Positions 41,151 to 50,441 of a stretch of DNA of 64,000 nucleotides are shown piece after piece. Each line of letters starts with the position of its first letter. Position 1 is the first letter of the stretch. This DNA comes from Rhodocyclales bacterium (GTDB taxonomy: Bacteria; Pseudomonadota; Gammaproteobacteria; Burkholderiales; Rhodocyclaceae), in contig JACRMV010000004.1 of NCBI GenBank assembly GCA_016235025.1, positions 372,001 through 436,000 of the forward strand, written 5' to 3'. The notes under the pieces are model-generated. The model did no database searches and was not told the origin of the DNA. It worked only from the letters and a program-made list of their open reading frames with translations. Position numbers and translations under genes: made by a program.

Positions 41151-41527
41151 GGTTTTTGGAACAATTTACCCATGCGCCTGCCGATTCACGGCAGTACTCC
41201 GCCGCCAAGGAGTTGGGCATGACCATTCGCTGGGAAGGCGAGGGGGTCGACGAAAAGGGATACTGGAGCAACCGTCATTCCCGCGAAGGCGGGAATCCAG
41301 CTTCATCGGAAGCCCCGATTGTCGCCGTCGATCCCCGCTACTTCCGCTCCACCGAAGTCGAAACCCTGCTCGGCGACCCGAGCAAAGCCAGGGAGAAGCT
41401 CGGCTGGACGCCGAAGATCAGCTTCGCCGAGCTGGTTGCCGAAATGGTTCGCGAAGACCTGAAATCCGCCGAGCGCGACGAACTGGTGAAGAAGCATGGC
41501 TACAAGACGCTGGATCATCACGAATGA
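41147..41527 (+). pseudogene. gmd: 3' remnant of GDP-mannose 4,6-dehydratase
   Basis: The frame encodes only the C-terminal third of Gmd: AAKELGMTIRWEGEGVDEKGYW and DPRYFRSTEVETLLGDPSKAREKLGWTPKISF. The first 250 or so residues, with the NAD site and catalytic triad, are missing. A dRS3-like repeat has been inserted in frame between these two blocks (RHSREGGNP). A GTG overlaps the previous stop, so it may still be translated. Gmd would supply the substrate of the fcl gene that follows. Confidence 0.85.
41274..41301. repeat. dRS3-like palindromic repeat in the gmd remnant
   Basis: ATTCCCGCGAAGGCGGGAAT (41277-41296) is a perfect 8-bp inverted repeat around GAAG, flanked by GTC and CCAGC. It is of the widespread ATTCCC-N8-GGGAAT class known as dRS3 in Neisseria. 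It keeps the reading frame open. Confidence 0.85.
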
Positions 41528-41582
41528 AGCGGACTTAAGGGCAATGGGCAAGGCTCAATTACAGCGCCGACGCCGGGTTTGC

Positions 41583-41611
41583 TTGTACCTTTAACCTGTT
41601 TTGTATATACT
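41583..41611 (+). promoter_or_regulatory. Promoter/operator of vapBC-1
   Basis: TTGTAC, 17 bp, TATACT. The -10 region overlaps the palindrome GTATATAC (41603-41610), a plausible site for autoregulation by VapB-VapC. Confidence 0.65.
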
Positions 41612-41639
41612 CTGCGTATCTCCATCCGAAGGAATGGCC

Positions 41640-41870
41640 ATGTCCCATGCGCGTGTGTTCAAATCCGGAAACAGCCAGGCTGTTCGTTTGCCGAAAGAGT
41701 TTCGCTTTGCCGTGGAACAAGTGGAAATCTACCGGCGCGGCAATGAGGTCGTATTGCGTGAAATACCTGCCAGCGCGACATCGATATTCGACGCCCTGGC
41801 CAAGCTGCCGCAAGACCTGACTTCCGAAAACAGAAACGATGCGCCGCCGCAACGCCGGGAGTCGTTCTGA
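41640..41870 (+). CDS. vapB: VapB-type antitoxin with AbrB/SpoVT fold
   Basis: 76 residues. The N-terminal ARVFKSGNSQAVRLPKEFRF is the swapped-hairpin DNA-binding motif; the C-terminal half should bind the toxin. ATG 41640 is better spaced from GAAGGA than ATG 41634. The stop overlaps vapC by one base. Confidence 0.88.
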   Translation: MSHARVFKSGNSQAVRLPKEFRFAVEQVEIYRRGNEVVLREIPASATSIFDALAKLPQDLTSENRNDAPPQRRESF

Positions 41871-42313
41871 TGCCTGTGCATTACCTGCTGGACACCAATA
41901 TCTGCATCTATATTGCCAAACATAACCCGCCCGCCGTGCGTGAGCGATTCGCGCAACACACGGCCCAAGAGCTTGCCATGTCGGTGATTACGCTGGGGGA
42001 ACTGCGCTACGGTGCGGAGAAAAGCCAGTCGCCGAAAAAGGCATTGGCTGCGATCGAGCAATTGACCAGCTTCATACAGGTCGCCCCGCTAGACGAAAGC
42101 GTCGGGCAACACTACGGAAAAATCCGCGCAAAACTCGAACAAGCGGGCCAAATCATCGGCAACAACGACCTGTGGATTGCCGCACACGCCAAAGCGGCAA
42201 ACTGGATACTCGTCACCAACAACGAACGCGAGTTCAAGTGGGTAGCCGGATTAAAAGTTGAAAACTGGGCTCATCCCACAGGTTTCCCGGCGGATATCAG
42301 CAAGCGCAAATGA
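41870..42313 (+). CDS. vapC: VapC-type PIN domain toxin
   Basis: 147 residues. Acidic active-site residues are visible in [10 protein letters not shown] (D at about 9), LGELRYG and [14 protein letters not shown] toxins cleave RNA, commonly tRNA-fMet. The stop overlaps the fcl start (ATGA), so the module is translationally linked to the sugar gene, an unusual arrangement. Confidence 0.88.
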   Translation: MPVHYLLDTNICIYIAKHNPPAVRERFAQHTAQELAMSVITLGELRYGAEKSQSPKKALAAIEQLTSFIQVAPLDESVGQHYGKIRAKLEQAGQIIGNNDLWIAAHAKAANWILVTNNEREFKWVAGLKVENWAHPTGFPADISKRK

Positions 42314-43290
42314 ATCCTGCCGACAAAATCTATATCGCCGGCCATCGCGGCCTGGTTGGCTCCGCCCTCATGCGCAGCTTGCAGACCAAGGGTTGCGCCA
42401 ACCTGCTGACGCGTACCCGCGCCGAACTTGACCTGACCGACCAGGCCGCCGTCGACGCTTTCTTCACCGCCGAGAAACCCGACTACGTTTTTCTCGCTGC
42501 GGCCAAAGTCGGCGGCATCCACGCCAATGACACCTACCCCGCCGAATTCATCCGCGACAACCTCGCCATCCAGACCCACGTCATCCACGCCGCATACAAA
42601 AACAATGTCCGTCGCCTGCTGTTCCTCGGCTCCAGTTGCATCTACCCGCGCGACTGCCCGCAGCCGATCAAGGAAGAATATCTCCTCACCGGCCCGCTGG
42701 AGCCGACCAATCGCCCCTATGCCCTGGCCAAGATCGCCGGCATCGAAATGTGCTGGAGCTACAACCGCCAGTACGGCACGAAATATCTGGCCGCGATGCC
42801 GACCAACCTCTACGGCCCCGGCGACAACTACGACCTCGCCAACAGCCACGTTCTGCCGGCACTCATTCGCAAGGCCCACGAAGCCAAATTGCGTGGCGAT
42901 ACCGAATATGTTGTCTGGGGCACCGGCACGCCGCGCCGCGAATTTCTCTACGTTGACGACATGGCCGCCGCCTGTGTATTTTTGATGGATTTGCCAGATG
43001 ATAATTTCAATCTGGCCCTCAGCCCTGCGCCCTCAGTTCCGCCTTTAATCAACATCGGCACCGGCATTGACATCACCATCCGCGAACTGGCCGAAACCGT
43101 GATGGACGTAGTCGGCTTCAAGGGCAGGGTTGTGTTCGACAGCAGCAAACCCGACGGCACACCAAGAAAGCTGCTCGATGTCTCGCGCCTGTCCAGCCTC
43201 GGTTGGCGGGCGAAAACGCCGCTGTGGGAGGGTGTGGCAAGAGCGTATGCGGATTATTTGGAGGCCGGGCGGCCAGCAGGGACGGAGTGA
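42310..43290 (+). CDS. fcl: GDP-L-fucose synthase
   Basis: 326 residues. Reduces and epimerises GDP-4-keto-6-deoxymannose to GDP-L-fucose. [11 protein letters not shown] is the NADP site, [10 protein letters not shown] and the YALAK catalytic pair are intact. The partner gmd upstream is only a remnant, so the substrate must come from another gmd copy if the pathway runs. Confidence 0.94.
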   Translation: MNPADKIYIAGHRGLVGSALMRSLQTKGCANLLTRTRAELDLTDQAAVDAFFTAEKPDYVFLAAAKVGGIHANDTYPAEFIRDNLAIQTHVIHAAYKNNVRRLLFLGSSCIYPRDCPQPIKEEYLLTGPLEPTNRPYALAKIAGIEMCWSYNRQYGTKYLAAMPTNLYGPGDNYDLANSHVLPALIRKAHEAKLRGDTEYVVWGTGTPRREFLYVDDMAAACVFLMDLPDDNFNLALSPAPSVPPLINIGTGIDITIRELAETVMDVVGFKGRVVFDSSKPDGTPRKLLDVSRLSSLGWRAKTPLWEGVARAYADYLEAGRPAGTE

Positions 43291-43410
43291 TGCAAGAGAT
43301 AGCATTGTTTTCGTTGCATCTGACCTTGGGCGGTTTTAGTTGAAATCTTCAGTCCGCATTATCCACAGCTAAAACACCCTCTACCTGTATGTCTTACGCC
43401 GAACGCTTGA

Positions 43411-44799
43411 ATGCGCCCATCTATTCAGCAATTTCGATCCCATGCACATAAGAAGGCTGCGTTGAAGATCCAGACAATAAGCATAGACATGGCGCGCGAC
43501 ACCATGGTGGTCGTTGCAGCATCGATCATTGTTGCAATTACCGTCATTCTTCGCGAACAGATTATTGCCTCGCGCTTTGGCGTCGGGGATATCACTGACG
43601 CTTTTGCACTGGCGAGCTCGGTTGTTATTTTCCTCGCCGCAGCTATTGGCGGCTCTTTGGCTTCGTCATTGATTCCGGTAACCATACAAGTTGAAGTCGA
43701 TTCAGGCAAAGCTGCTGCAGAAGAATTGTGTCGCGCCGTATTAGCGCGTCTTCTAGTGGGCATGGTGGTCATTGCCGTGCTGCTGTATGCCTTCTCCAAA
43801 CCTATCATTTCGGTCATAGCCCACAACTTCGCACCGGAAAAGCAGCAATTGACCCACAGCCTTTTCATCCTGACATTACCGCTGCTACCTTTGGCCGGAT
43901 GGGCTGCCTATGCAACGGTTCTACTAAATATTCGACGCCGGTTACTGTTTTCAACCTTGGCTTCAGCGATGATTCCATTGACCGGAATCATCATCATTCA
44001 AGTCTCACCTACACCTGACGCACTGGCTCTAGGCCTGGTGCTTGGTTATCTGATGCAGTGCCTGTTCGTTGCTTTCATCTTGAAGGAAGAACCCCGATGG
44101 CTCTGGCCTACATGGCAAGCACAGCGAAACCAGCTGCGTGCGGTCTGGAATCAATATTTACCCATCACGATAGGTTCCCTGTTCATGATTGGCACTGCAG
44201 TGACGGATCAAGTCATGGCAGGCTGGCTGACGCCTGGTAGCGTTGCCACGCTGGCCTTTGCCAGTATTTTGGTGAACTACCTCAACGCGTTTGCCGGACG
44301 CGCCCTGGGGGTTCCCGCCATCGTCCACTTTTCCAAACTAACCGCCCATAAAAAATGGGCTGAAGCACGGCGTTTGATGGGGCAAGCCTTGCTCATCATT
44401 GGCGGCGTTGCACTCGGTCTTACGGTTATCGTTTGGGGCTTTTCTGACTGGCTGGTTACCCAGCTTTTTGAGCGCGGCGCTTTTACCTCCATCGACACCG
44501 CGCATGTGGCCGAGGTGCAAAAGTATTATTCATTACAATTAACATTTCAGTTTATTGGTGTGCTGTTGGTGCGCATGCTTTCAGCGTTGGGCAAAAATCA
44601 TGTGCTTCTTGCTGTAGGCATATTTAATTTCTTTGCCAACATTCTGCTTAACTGGGTTTTTATGAAAACCCTCGGAGTGGTAGGCATTGCTCTTGCCACA
44701 TCTGTGGTCCTGTTTATTTCCGCTTTGCTTTCTGGTGCCATCGTTTGGAGATCCTTGAATGCCGAATTCCCTGGAAAACGTAGCATGTACTCTTTGTAG
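43411..44799 (+). CDS. MurJ/MviN-like polysaccharide flippase
   Basis: 462 residues with about 12-14 hydrophobic segments. LREQIIASRFGVGDITDAFALA, then an internal LPLLPLAGWAAYATVLLN and AGRALGVPAIVHFSKL, are typical of MOP superfamily proteins of the MurJ branch. In this context it probably flips the lipid-linked repeat unit. Base composition here is visibly less GC-rich than flanking genes. Confidence 0.82.
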   Translation: MRPSIQQFRSHAHKKAALKIQTISIDMARDTMVVVAASIIVAITVILREQIIASRFGVGDITDAFALASSVVIFLAAAIGGSLASSLIPVTIQVEVDSGKAAAEELCRAVLARLLVGMVVIAVLLYAFSKPIISVIAHNFAPEKQQLTHSLFILTLPLLPLAGWAAYATVLLNIRRRLLFSTLASAMIPLTGIIIIQVSPTPDALALGLVLGYLMQCLFVAFILKEEPRWLWPTWQAQRNQLRAVWNQYLPITIGSLFMIGTAVTDQVMAGWLTPGSVATLAFASILVNYLNAFAGRALGVPAIVHFSKLTAHKKWAEARRLMGQALLIIGGVALGLTVIVWGFSDWLVTQLFERGAFTSIDTAHVAEVQKYYSLQLTFQFIGVLLVRMLSALGKNHVLLAVGIFNFFANILLNWVFMKTLGVVGIALATSVVLFISALLSGAIVWRSLNAEFPGKRSMYSL

Positions 44800-44879
44800 C
44801 TCTTTTGATTTCCAGGTTACACATACGATACACAACCTAACTGTTTGCACCATGATCATCAACAAAGGACATGTCACCC

Positions 44880-45725
44880 ATGTTGCAACCAGGCAAAACG
44901 ACTGACAAAGCAGGGGAGCGCTATTGGGATAGCGCATGGCAGGCTGCTGCCCTGCCCCGGCTTGTTGTGCCGGACGACAAGCGTCTGCGAAACCATGTGC
45001 GGCGCTGTTTCCACACATTTTTTTCCGGTGCGATAGCCGGGCATCGCGGGCAGCGCGTGATAGAGGTGGGCTGTGCCAACTCGGTATGGCTGCCTTACTT
45101 TGCCTCTGAACATGGCTGCTCCGTCGTTGGGCTGGATTACAGCCCAACGGGCTGCGCTTCAGCGCAAGCGCTTTTGACAGTAGCTGGGATTAAAGGGGAA
45201 ATTATTTATGGGGACATTTGGGCTCCCCCTGCGGAGCTGCTAGGCGCTTTTGATGTGGTGTTTACCAACGGCCTGGTCGAGCACTTTGAGCCTACCGAGC
45301 ATATTCTGACAGCGCTTTCCAAATTATTACGGCCGGGTGGCATGATGCTTACCGTCGTGCCCAATATGGTCGGCTGGACAGGCCAAGTGCAGAAGCGCCT
45401 TGATCGCAAAGTATTTGATATCCATGTGCCAATTGGCCTTGACGATATTCAGACTGCGCATCAGCGTGCTGGCTTGACTCCCCATCAAGCCAGCTACCTT
45501 TGTTCAATAAATTTTGGGGTACTCAACCTGGATAGCGCTTCGAACAGCCTGCCCATGCGTGTTGTAAAGAAGATCATCACTAAAGCACTGGTCGCGCTAT
45601 CCGCGCTTGTCTGGTGGCTTGAGGATCACAGCTTCTTGCGCCTTCCACCGAACCGGCTAACATCTCCCTATATTGCTTGTGTAGCAATCAAAAGCGATGA
45701 CCCAACGAGACAAGCCCATGAATGA
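44880..45725 (+). CDS. Class I SAM-dependent methyltransferase
   Basis: About 281 residues. VIEVGCANSVWLPYFA is the SAM motif, VVGLDYSPTGC and DVVFTNGLVEHF follow. A C-terminal hydrophobic stretch is present. It overlaps the next methyltransferase gene. Target likely a sugar in the polysaccharide, by context only. ATG 44871 is the alternative start. Confidence 0.85.
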   Translation: MLQPGKTTDKAGERYWDSAWQAAALPRLVVPDDKRLRNHVRRCFHTFFSGAIAGHRGQRVIEVGCANSVWLPYFASEHGCSVVGLDYSPTGCASAQALLTVAGIKGEIIYGDIWAPPAELLGAFDVVFTNGLVEHFEPTEHILTALSKLLRPGGMMLTVVPNMVGWTGQVQKRLDRKVFDIHVPIGLDDIQTAHQRAGLTPHQASYLCSINFGVLNLDSASNSLPMRVVKKIITKALVALSALVWWLEDHSFLRLPPNRLTSPYIACVAIKSDDPTRQAHE

Positions 45726-46536
45726 CTTAAAAGCCGTCGAGTCTCATTTCAGATTTGGAGAAAACTGGTCCAGCTATTCAGACTTGATCGACGAAGACCG
45801 GATCAGAAGTTCGGTTGATGGATTGCAAAAACTTCTTGGCGATAGCGGTGTTTTGGAGAAACGATTTCTGGATATTGGTTGCGGGTCGGGTCTCCACTCG
45901 TTCGCTGCGCTGCTGCTTGGCGCAAAAGAGATTGTAGCGACGGACCTCGATGCCGACTCTGTGAAGACAACGGAAAAGGTACTGGCAAAACATGGGACTG
46001 GCAAGCCTTATCGCGTCATGCAGATTAGCGTTTTTGATTTACCCGATCAATTGAAACCGGACTTCGATGTTGTTTATTCATGGGGTGTACTCCACCATAC
46101 CGGTGCCATGGTGGAGGCCATAAGCAAGGCAGCCGCCATGGTCGCACCGGATGGGCTGTTTGCTTTTGCGCTGTACCGCAAAACGCCTTACTGCGGGTTG
46201 TGGCGCGCCGAAAAAAAGTGGTACGCCAAGACAGGTCTTCGCCAACAGGGAATCGCACGCGCCATTTATGTCACGCTTTTCCGCCTGGGCTGCACCGTCA
46301 CTGGACGGAGTTTCAAAAAATATGTTGCGGAGTACAAGAAAATGCGCGGCATGGAATTTCTGCATGACGTGCATGACTGGCTGGGCGGCTATCCCTACGA
46401 ATCAATCTCGCCTCCGCAAGTGGATCGGCTGCTGCGTTCCTTGGGCTTTGTGCTGGAGCGTCGCTTTGTCCGTTCTGGTCTGACCAGTGTGCTCGGGTCA
46501 GGCTGTGACGAATATGTTTATAGAAAAACGATGTAA
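45718..46536 (+). CDS. Class I SAM-dependent methyltransferase
   Basis: 272 residues. FLDIGCGSGLHSFAALLLGA, then IVATDLDADSV and VVYSWGVLHHTGAM, give the classical motifs. The rest (TGRSFKKYVAEYKKMRGMEFLHDVHDWLGGYPYE) resembles methyltransferases found in glycan loci. ATG 45718 overlaps the previous stop by 8 bp, and its own stop overlaps the next gene. Confidence 0.87.
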   Translation: MNDLKAVESHFRFGENWSSYSDLIDEDRIRSSVDGLQKLLGDSGVLEKRFLDIGCGSGLHSFAALLLGAKEIVATDLDADSVKTTEKVLAKHGTGKPYRVMQISVFDLPDQLKPDFDVVYSWGVLHHTGAMVEAISKAAAMVAPDGLFAFALYRKTPYCGLWRAEKKWYAKTGLRQQGIARAIYVTLFRLGCTVTGRSFKKYVAEYKKMRGMEFLHDVHDWLGGYPYESISPPQVDRLLRSLGFVLERRFVRSGLTSVLGSGCDEYVYRKTM

Positions 46537-47322
46537 TGGCGCCTGAGCAAGCGAGCTATCTTGACTGGATTCGTTATGTCGAACTCTGTTCTGTCCGCTC
46601 CCTGTTTCCAGATAACGGCAGCGTGCTGGAGATCGGCGGCGGCAACGGCTATCAGGCCGCCGTCCTGAAATCATGGGGCTTAGCGGTGGTGTCGATTGAT
46701 ATCGATACCCAGGGCGCTTGGACTAAGCGTTATTTCGATGTTGTCGGCTACGACGGGAAAACCATTCCCATCGCAGATGGAAAAGTAGACGTCATTTTTT
46801 CTTCCAATGTGCTGGAACACATTGCGGAGGATGCCTTGCAAGCATTGTTTACCGACATGCGCCGCGTGCTTGTCCCCGGCGGCTTTGCGGTGCACCTTGT
46901 ACCCACTCCCGTGTGGCGGCTGTGGACGATCATGGCGCATTACCCATGGCTCATTCTGCGCGTGATACGTGGAACCCCCAGGGGAGGGGAATGGTTCAGC
47001 CAGGCGTGGCTGCTGTTATCCAGCGCCGTGGCTTGCTGGGTTTACTTAAGCGCGCATTGTGGCCTGCGCCACACGGCGAATATCCCAGCAGTCTTGCCGA
47101 GCTATCTGCCTTTCGTGAGCGCGCATGGCGCAAGCGTTTTGCCGCTGGTGGCTTTGCGGTGTACCAGTGCTATCCAGCAGGGATTTTTATACGGGATACA
47201 CGCTATTTCCCAGCTTGCCGATGTCATGGCGGCGCTTTTTGTCCAAACTGCTGGGCAGCGCATGCAAGGTTTATGTGGTGAAACTCACCACACCCTCTGG
47301 CGGCAATAACGGATCGCTTTAG
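46536..47322 (+). pseudogene. SAM-dependent methyltransferase disrupted by two frameshifts
   Basis: The first 145 or so codons in frame 1 encode a normal methyltransferase (VLEIGGGNGYQAAVLKSWG, FSSNVLEHIAEDAL, LVPTPVWRLWTIMAHYPW). After about 46980 the conserved continuation GVAAVIQRRGLLGLLKRALWP...YPSSLAELSAF is in another frame, and after about 47186 the end TGYTLFPSLPMSWRRFLSKLLG is in the third frame up to 47322. Each shift equals loss of one base at a homopolymer (C5/G4 near 46975-46984, T5 at 47184-47188). Left as is, frame 1 gives a 257-residue protein with an unnatural tail. Confidence 0.8.
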
Positions 47323-47327
47323 CCAGT

Positions 47328-48467
47328 ATGATGCGCATTGTCTTCATCATCACCGGCCTTTCCACCGGCGGGGCCGAAACCATGCTGTTGAAGCTGCTGG
47401 AGCGGCTGGATCGAAACCGTTTCGCGCTTCATGTTATTTCCCTCACGACGCTGGGCGAGATCGGGCCGCGTATCGCAGCACTCGGCATTCCTGTTGAGGC
47501 TATGGGCATACAGCCCGGCCTGCCCAGCCCGATAACGTTCTTGCGTCTGGTGCGCCAAATCAGGCGCGTGAAGCCTGATGTGGTGCACACCTGGCTCTAC
47601 CACGCTGATTTGCTAGGCGGACTGGCGGCTCGGCTGGCAGGGGTCTCAGCCATTGGTTGGTGTATTCGCAACAGCAATCTGGATAAAGACAAAACCAAGT
47701 TTTCAACCCGTGCCGTGGTTGGTTTGTGTGCGCGCCTATCAACTTGGGTGCCGTCACAAATCCTCTCGTGCTCCGAAGAGGCGCGGCAGGTTCATGTAGC
47801 GCTGGGTTATGCGGCAGAAAAAATGCGGGTCGTGCCCAATGGGTTTGATCTCGCCCGATTCAAGCCGGATGGCGATGCGCGAAGTGCTCTACGTGCCGAA
47901 CTGGGGCTTGCCGATAGCACGCCGTTGGTAGGGTTGATCGCCCGGTTTGATCCACAGAAAAACCATGCAGGTTTTTTTGAGGCAGCGAGTATGCTGCATC
48001 AGCAAATGCCGCACGTGCATTTTGTGCTCGCAGGCCATGGCATTGAACGGAATAATGCCATTTTGATGAGGGCGATTAACAAGGCAGGCGTGTTGGCCAA
48101 TACCCATCTGCTGGGTTTGCGCAACGACACTCCGCGTTTGATGGCGGCGCTGGATGTGCTGGCTTCTTCTTCTTATGGAGAGGCATTTCCCAATGTGCTG
48201 GGTGAAGCAATGGCCTGTGGCGTGCCTTGTGCGGTCACGGATGTGGGTGACTCAGCTTACATCGTGGGTGATACGGGGCGCGTTGTCGCATCAGGTGACA
48301 TGGCTGGTCTTGCTCTCGCACTACAAGCACTGCTTGTGTTGCCCCCCTCTGAAAAAGCGGCGCTAAGCGAACGCGCGCGCGCGCGGGTGGCGGCTCATTT
48401 CGAGATTGGCAAGATAGTGCGGCAGTATGAGGATTTTTATGAAACATTGTTGGCGCATGCTCTGTAG
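47328..48467 (+). CDS. GT4 family glycosyltransferase
   Basis: 379 residues with a GT-B fold: N-terminal ITGLSTGGAETMLLKLLE, C-terminal LIARFDPQKNH and SSSYGEAFPNVLGEAMACG, which is the nucleotide-sugar binding EX7E-like region. Sugar and acceptor unknown. Confidence 0.9.
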   Translation: MMRIVFIITGLSTGGAETMLLKLLERLDRNRFALHVISLTTLGEIGPRIAALGIPVEAMGIQPGLPSPITFLRLVRQIRRVKPDVVHTWLYHADLLGGLAARLAGVSAIGWCIRNSNLDKDKTKFSTRAVVGLCARLSTWVPSQILSCSEEARQVHVALGYAAEKMRVVPNGFDLARFKPDGDARSALRAELGLADSTPLVGLIARFDPQKNHAGFFEAASMLHQQMPHVHFVLAGHGIERNNAILMRAINKAGVLANTHLLGLRNDTPRLMAALDVLASSSYGEAFPNVLGEAMACGVPCAVTDVGDSAYIVGDTGRVVASGDMAGLALALQALLVLPPSEKAALSERARARVAAHFEIGKIVRQYEDFYETLLAHAL

Positions 48468-48497
48468 CGTGGCGTCCCTTTCAAAAGGTGTGCACCC

Positions 48498-50441
48498 ATG
48501 TGTGGCCTGACCGGCTACTGGCAAGTTGCTGGTGATTCGGCTGAAGCGTCTGAAGCGATTGCGAGGGCCATGGCCCTCCAAATCACCCATCGTGGCCCGG
48601 ACGATTCCGGGGTATGGGTAGATGCGGTCGCTGGCATTGCGCTGGCGCACCGGCGTTTGTCCATTCTCGACCTTTCTCCCGCCGGCCATCAGCCGATGGC
48701 CTCGCCCGGCGGGCGGTATGTCATCGTGTTCAACGGCGAGATTTACAACCATCTCGAATTGCGTGCCGGGTTGCCGGGCATTGTCTGGCGCGGGCATTCC
48801 GACACGGAGACGCTGCTCGCTGGATTCGAAGCATGGGGTATCGAGGCAACACTCAAAAAATGTGTCGGCATGTTTGCCCTGGCATTGTGGGATCGCGAAA
48901 CGCGCTCGCTCACGCTGGCGCGCGACCGCCTGGGTGAAAAGCCGCTGTATTACGGCTGGCAGGGCGATGCGTTTCTGTTTGGCTCGGAACTCAAGGCGCT
49001 GCGCGCACATCCGGCGTTCCTTGGCGAGATTGACCGCGACGCGCTGGCGCTGTATTTGCGGCACAACTATGTGCCGGCACCGTATTCAATGTATCGCGGC
49101 ATCGCCAAACTGCCACCGGGGAGTTGGCTGACGCTGACCGCAAATATCTCCGCCGCCGTCTCGCCAGCGCCGACTTTTTACTGGCGCGCGTGCGATGCCG
49201 CGCAAGCGGGCGTGCGCCGTGATTTGAACGATGAAACAGCCATCGCTGCGCTCGATGCCTTGCTACGCCGCGCCACTGGCGGGCAGATGGTGGCGGATGT
49301 GCCGCTGGGCGCGTTTCTTTCCGGCGGAATTGATTCTTCCACCGTGGTGGCCTTGATGCAGGCGCAGTCAAGTCGGCCGGTGCAAACGTTCACCATCGGC
49401 TTTCATGAGGCAGGGTACAACGAAGCAGAGCATGCCCATGCCGTAGCCGCACATTTTGGCACCGAGCATACTGAGCTGTATGTAACGGCAGAGCAGGCGA
49501 TGGCGGTGATCCCACGGTTGCCGGCGCTGTACGACGAACCCTTTGCCGACTCTTCACAAATCCCGACCTTTCTGGTCGCGGAACTGGCGCGGCGGCACGT
49601 GACAGTGAGCCTATCGGGCGATGGCGGCGATGAACTGTTTGCTGGTTACAACCGCTATGTGTGGGCCAGTCGCATCTGGCGTTCGCTGGGTTGGGCGCCG
49701 CGGCCCTTGCGCGCAGCCTTGGCGGGGATACTGACGACCTTGCCGCCGGCGGCCTGGAATGGGGTGTTTGCCGGGCTTTCGTTGCTCTTGCCCAAACGTT
49801 GGCGCTATGCCAACCCCGGCGACAAGCTGCACAAACTGGCCGGCATCCTGGCTGTGCGCTCGCCTGAGGAAATTTACCTGGCGCTGGTGTCGCACACCGA
49901 TCGGCCGGCCAGCGTGGTGATCGGTTCCCGGGAGCCCGTCACGGTGCTGACCGATCGGCGGCAGTGGGCGGACGTGCCGGATTTCGAATCGCGCATGATG
50001 TACCTGGATCAGATGACGTATCTGCCGGATGACATCCTGACCAAGGTGGATCGTGCGGCGATGGGCGTCAGTCTGGAAACGCGGGTGCCATTGCTCGACC
50101 ACCGGGTGGTGGAATTCGCCTGGCAACTGCCGCTGTCAATGAAAATTCGCGACGGGCAAACCAAGTGGCTGCTGCGCCAGGTGCTTTATCGCTATGTGCC
50201 GCGCGAGTTGATCGAGCGCCCCAAGATGGGTTTTGGCATCCCGCTGGATGTCTGGCTGCGCGGCCCGTTGCGCGACTGGGCGGAAAGCCTGCTGGATGAA
50301 GCCAAACTGCGGCAGGAAGGGTATTTTCATCCGGAACCGATTCGCCAAAAGTGGCGGGAGCATCTCTCAGGTCAGCGCAACTGGGCATATTATTTGTGGA
50401 ACGTGTTGATGTTTCAGGCGTGGCTGGAGTGCTCGCGATGA
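48498..50441 (+). CDS. asnB: Glutamine-hydrolysing asparagine synthase-like amidotransferase
   Basis: 647 residues. MCGLTGYW exposes the N-terminal nucleophile Cys2 of the glutaminase domain (1-210); the synthetase domain has the PP-loop GAFLSGGIDSSTV and SLSGDGGDELFAGYNRY. In polysaccharide loci such proteins amidate uronic acids. Residues 220-227 (AVSPAPTF) are element-encoded and fall in the linker between the two domains. Confidence 0.93.
   Translation: MCGLTGYWQVAGDSAEASEAIARAMALQITHRGPDDSGVWVDAVAGIALAHRRLSILDLSPAGHQPMASPGGRYVIVFNGEIYNHLELRAGLPGIVWRGHSDTETLLAGFEAWGIEATLKKCVGMFALALWDRETRSLTLARDRLGEKPLYYGWQGDAFLFGSELKALRAHPAFLGEIDRDALALYLRHNYVPAPYSMYRGIAKLPPGSWLTLTANISAAVSPAPTFYWRACDAAQAGVRRDLNDETAIAALDALLRRATGGQMVADVPLGAFLSGGIDSSTVVALMQAQSSRPVQTFTIGFHEAGYNEAEHAHAVAAHFGTEHTELYVTAEQAMAVIPRLPALYDEPFADSSQIPTFLVAELARRHVTVSLSGDGGDELFAGYNRYVWASRIWRSLGWAPRPLRAALAGILTTLPPAAWNGVFAGLSLLLPKRWRYANPGDKLHKLAGILAVRSPEEIYLALVSHTDRPASVVIGSREPVTVLTDRRQWADVPDFESRMMYLDQMTYLPDDILTKVDRAAMGVSLETRVPLLDHRVVEFAWQLPLSMKIRDGQTKWLLRQVLYRYVPRELIERPKMGFGIPLDVWLRGPLRDWAESLLDEAKLRQEGYFHPEPIRQKWREHLSGQRNWAYYLWNVLMFQAWLECSR
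49155..49178 (-). repeat. Short dispersed-element copy inside asnB
   Basis: Plus strand GCCGTCTCGCC then AGCGCCGACTTTT. Its reverse complement is AAAAGTCGGCGCTGG then CGAGACGGC, one base from the copy at 56325. Antisense to asnB. Confidence 0.75.
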
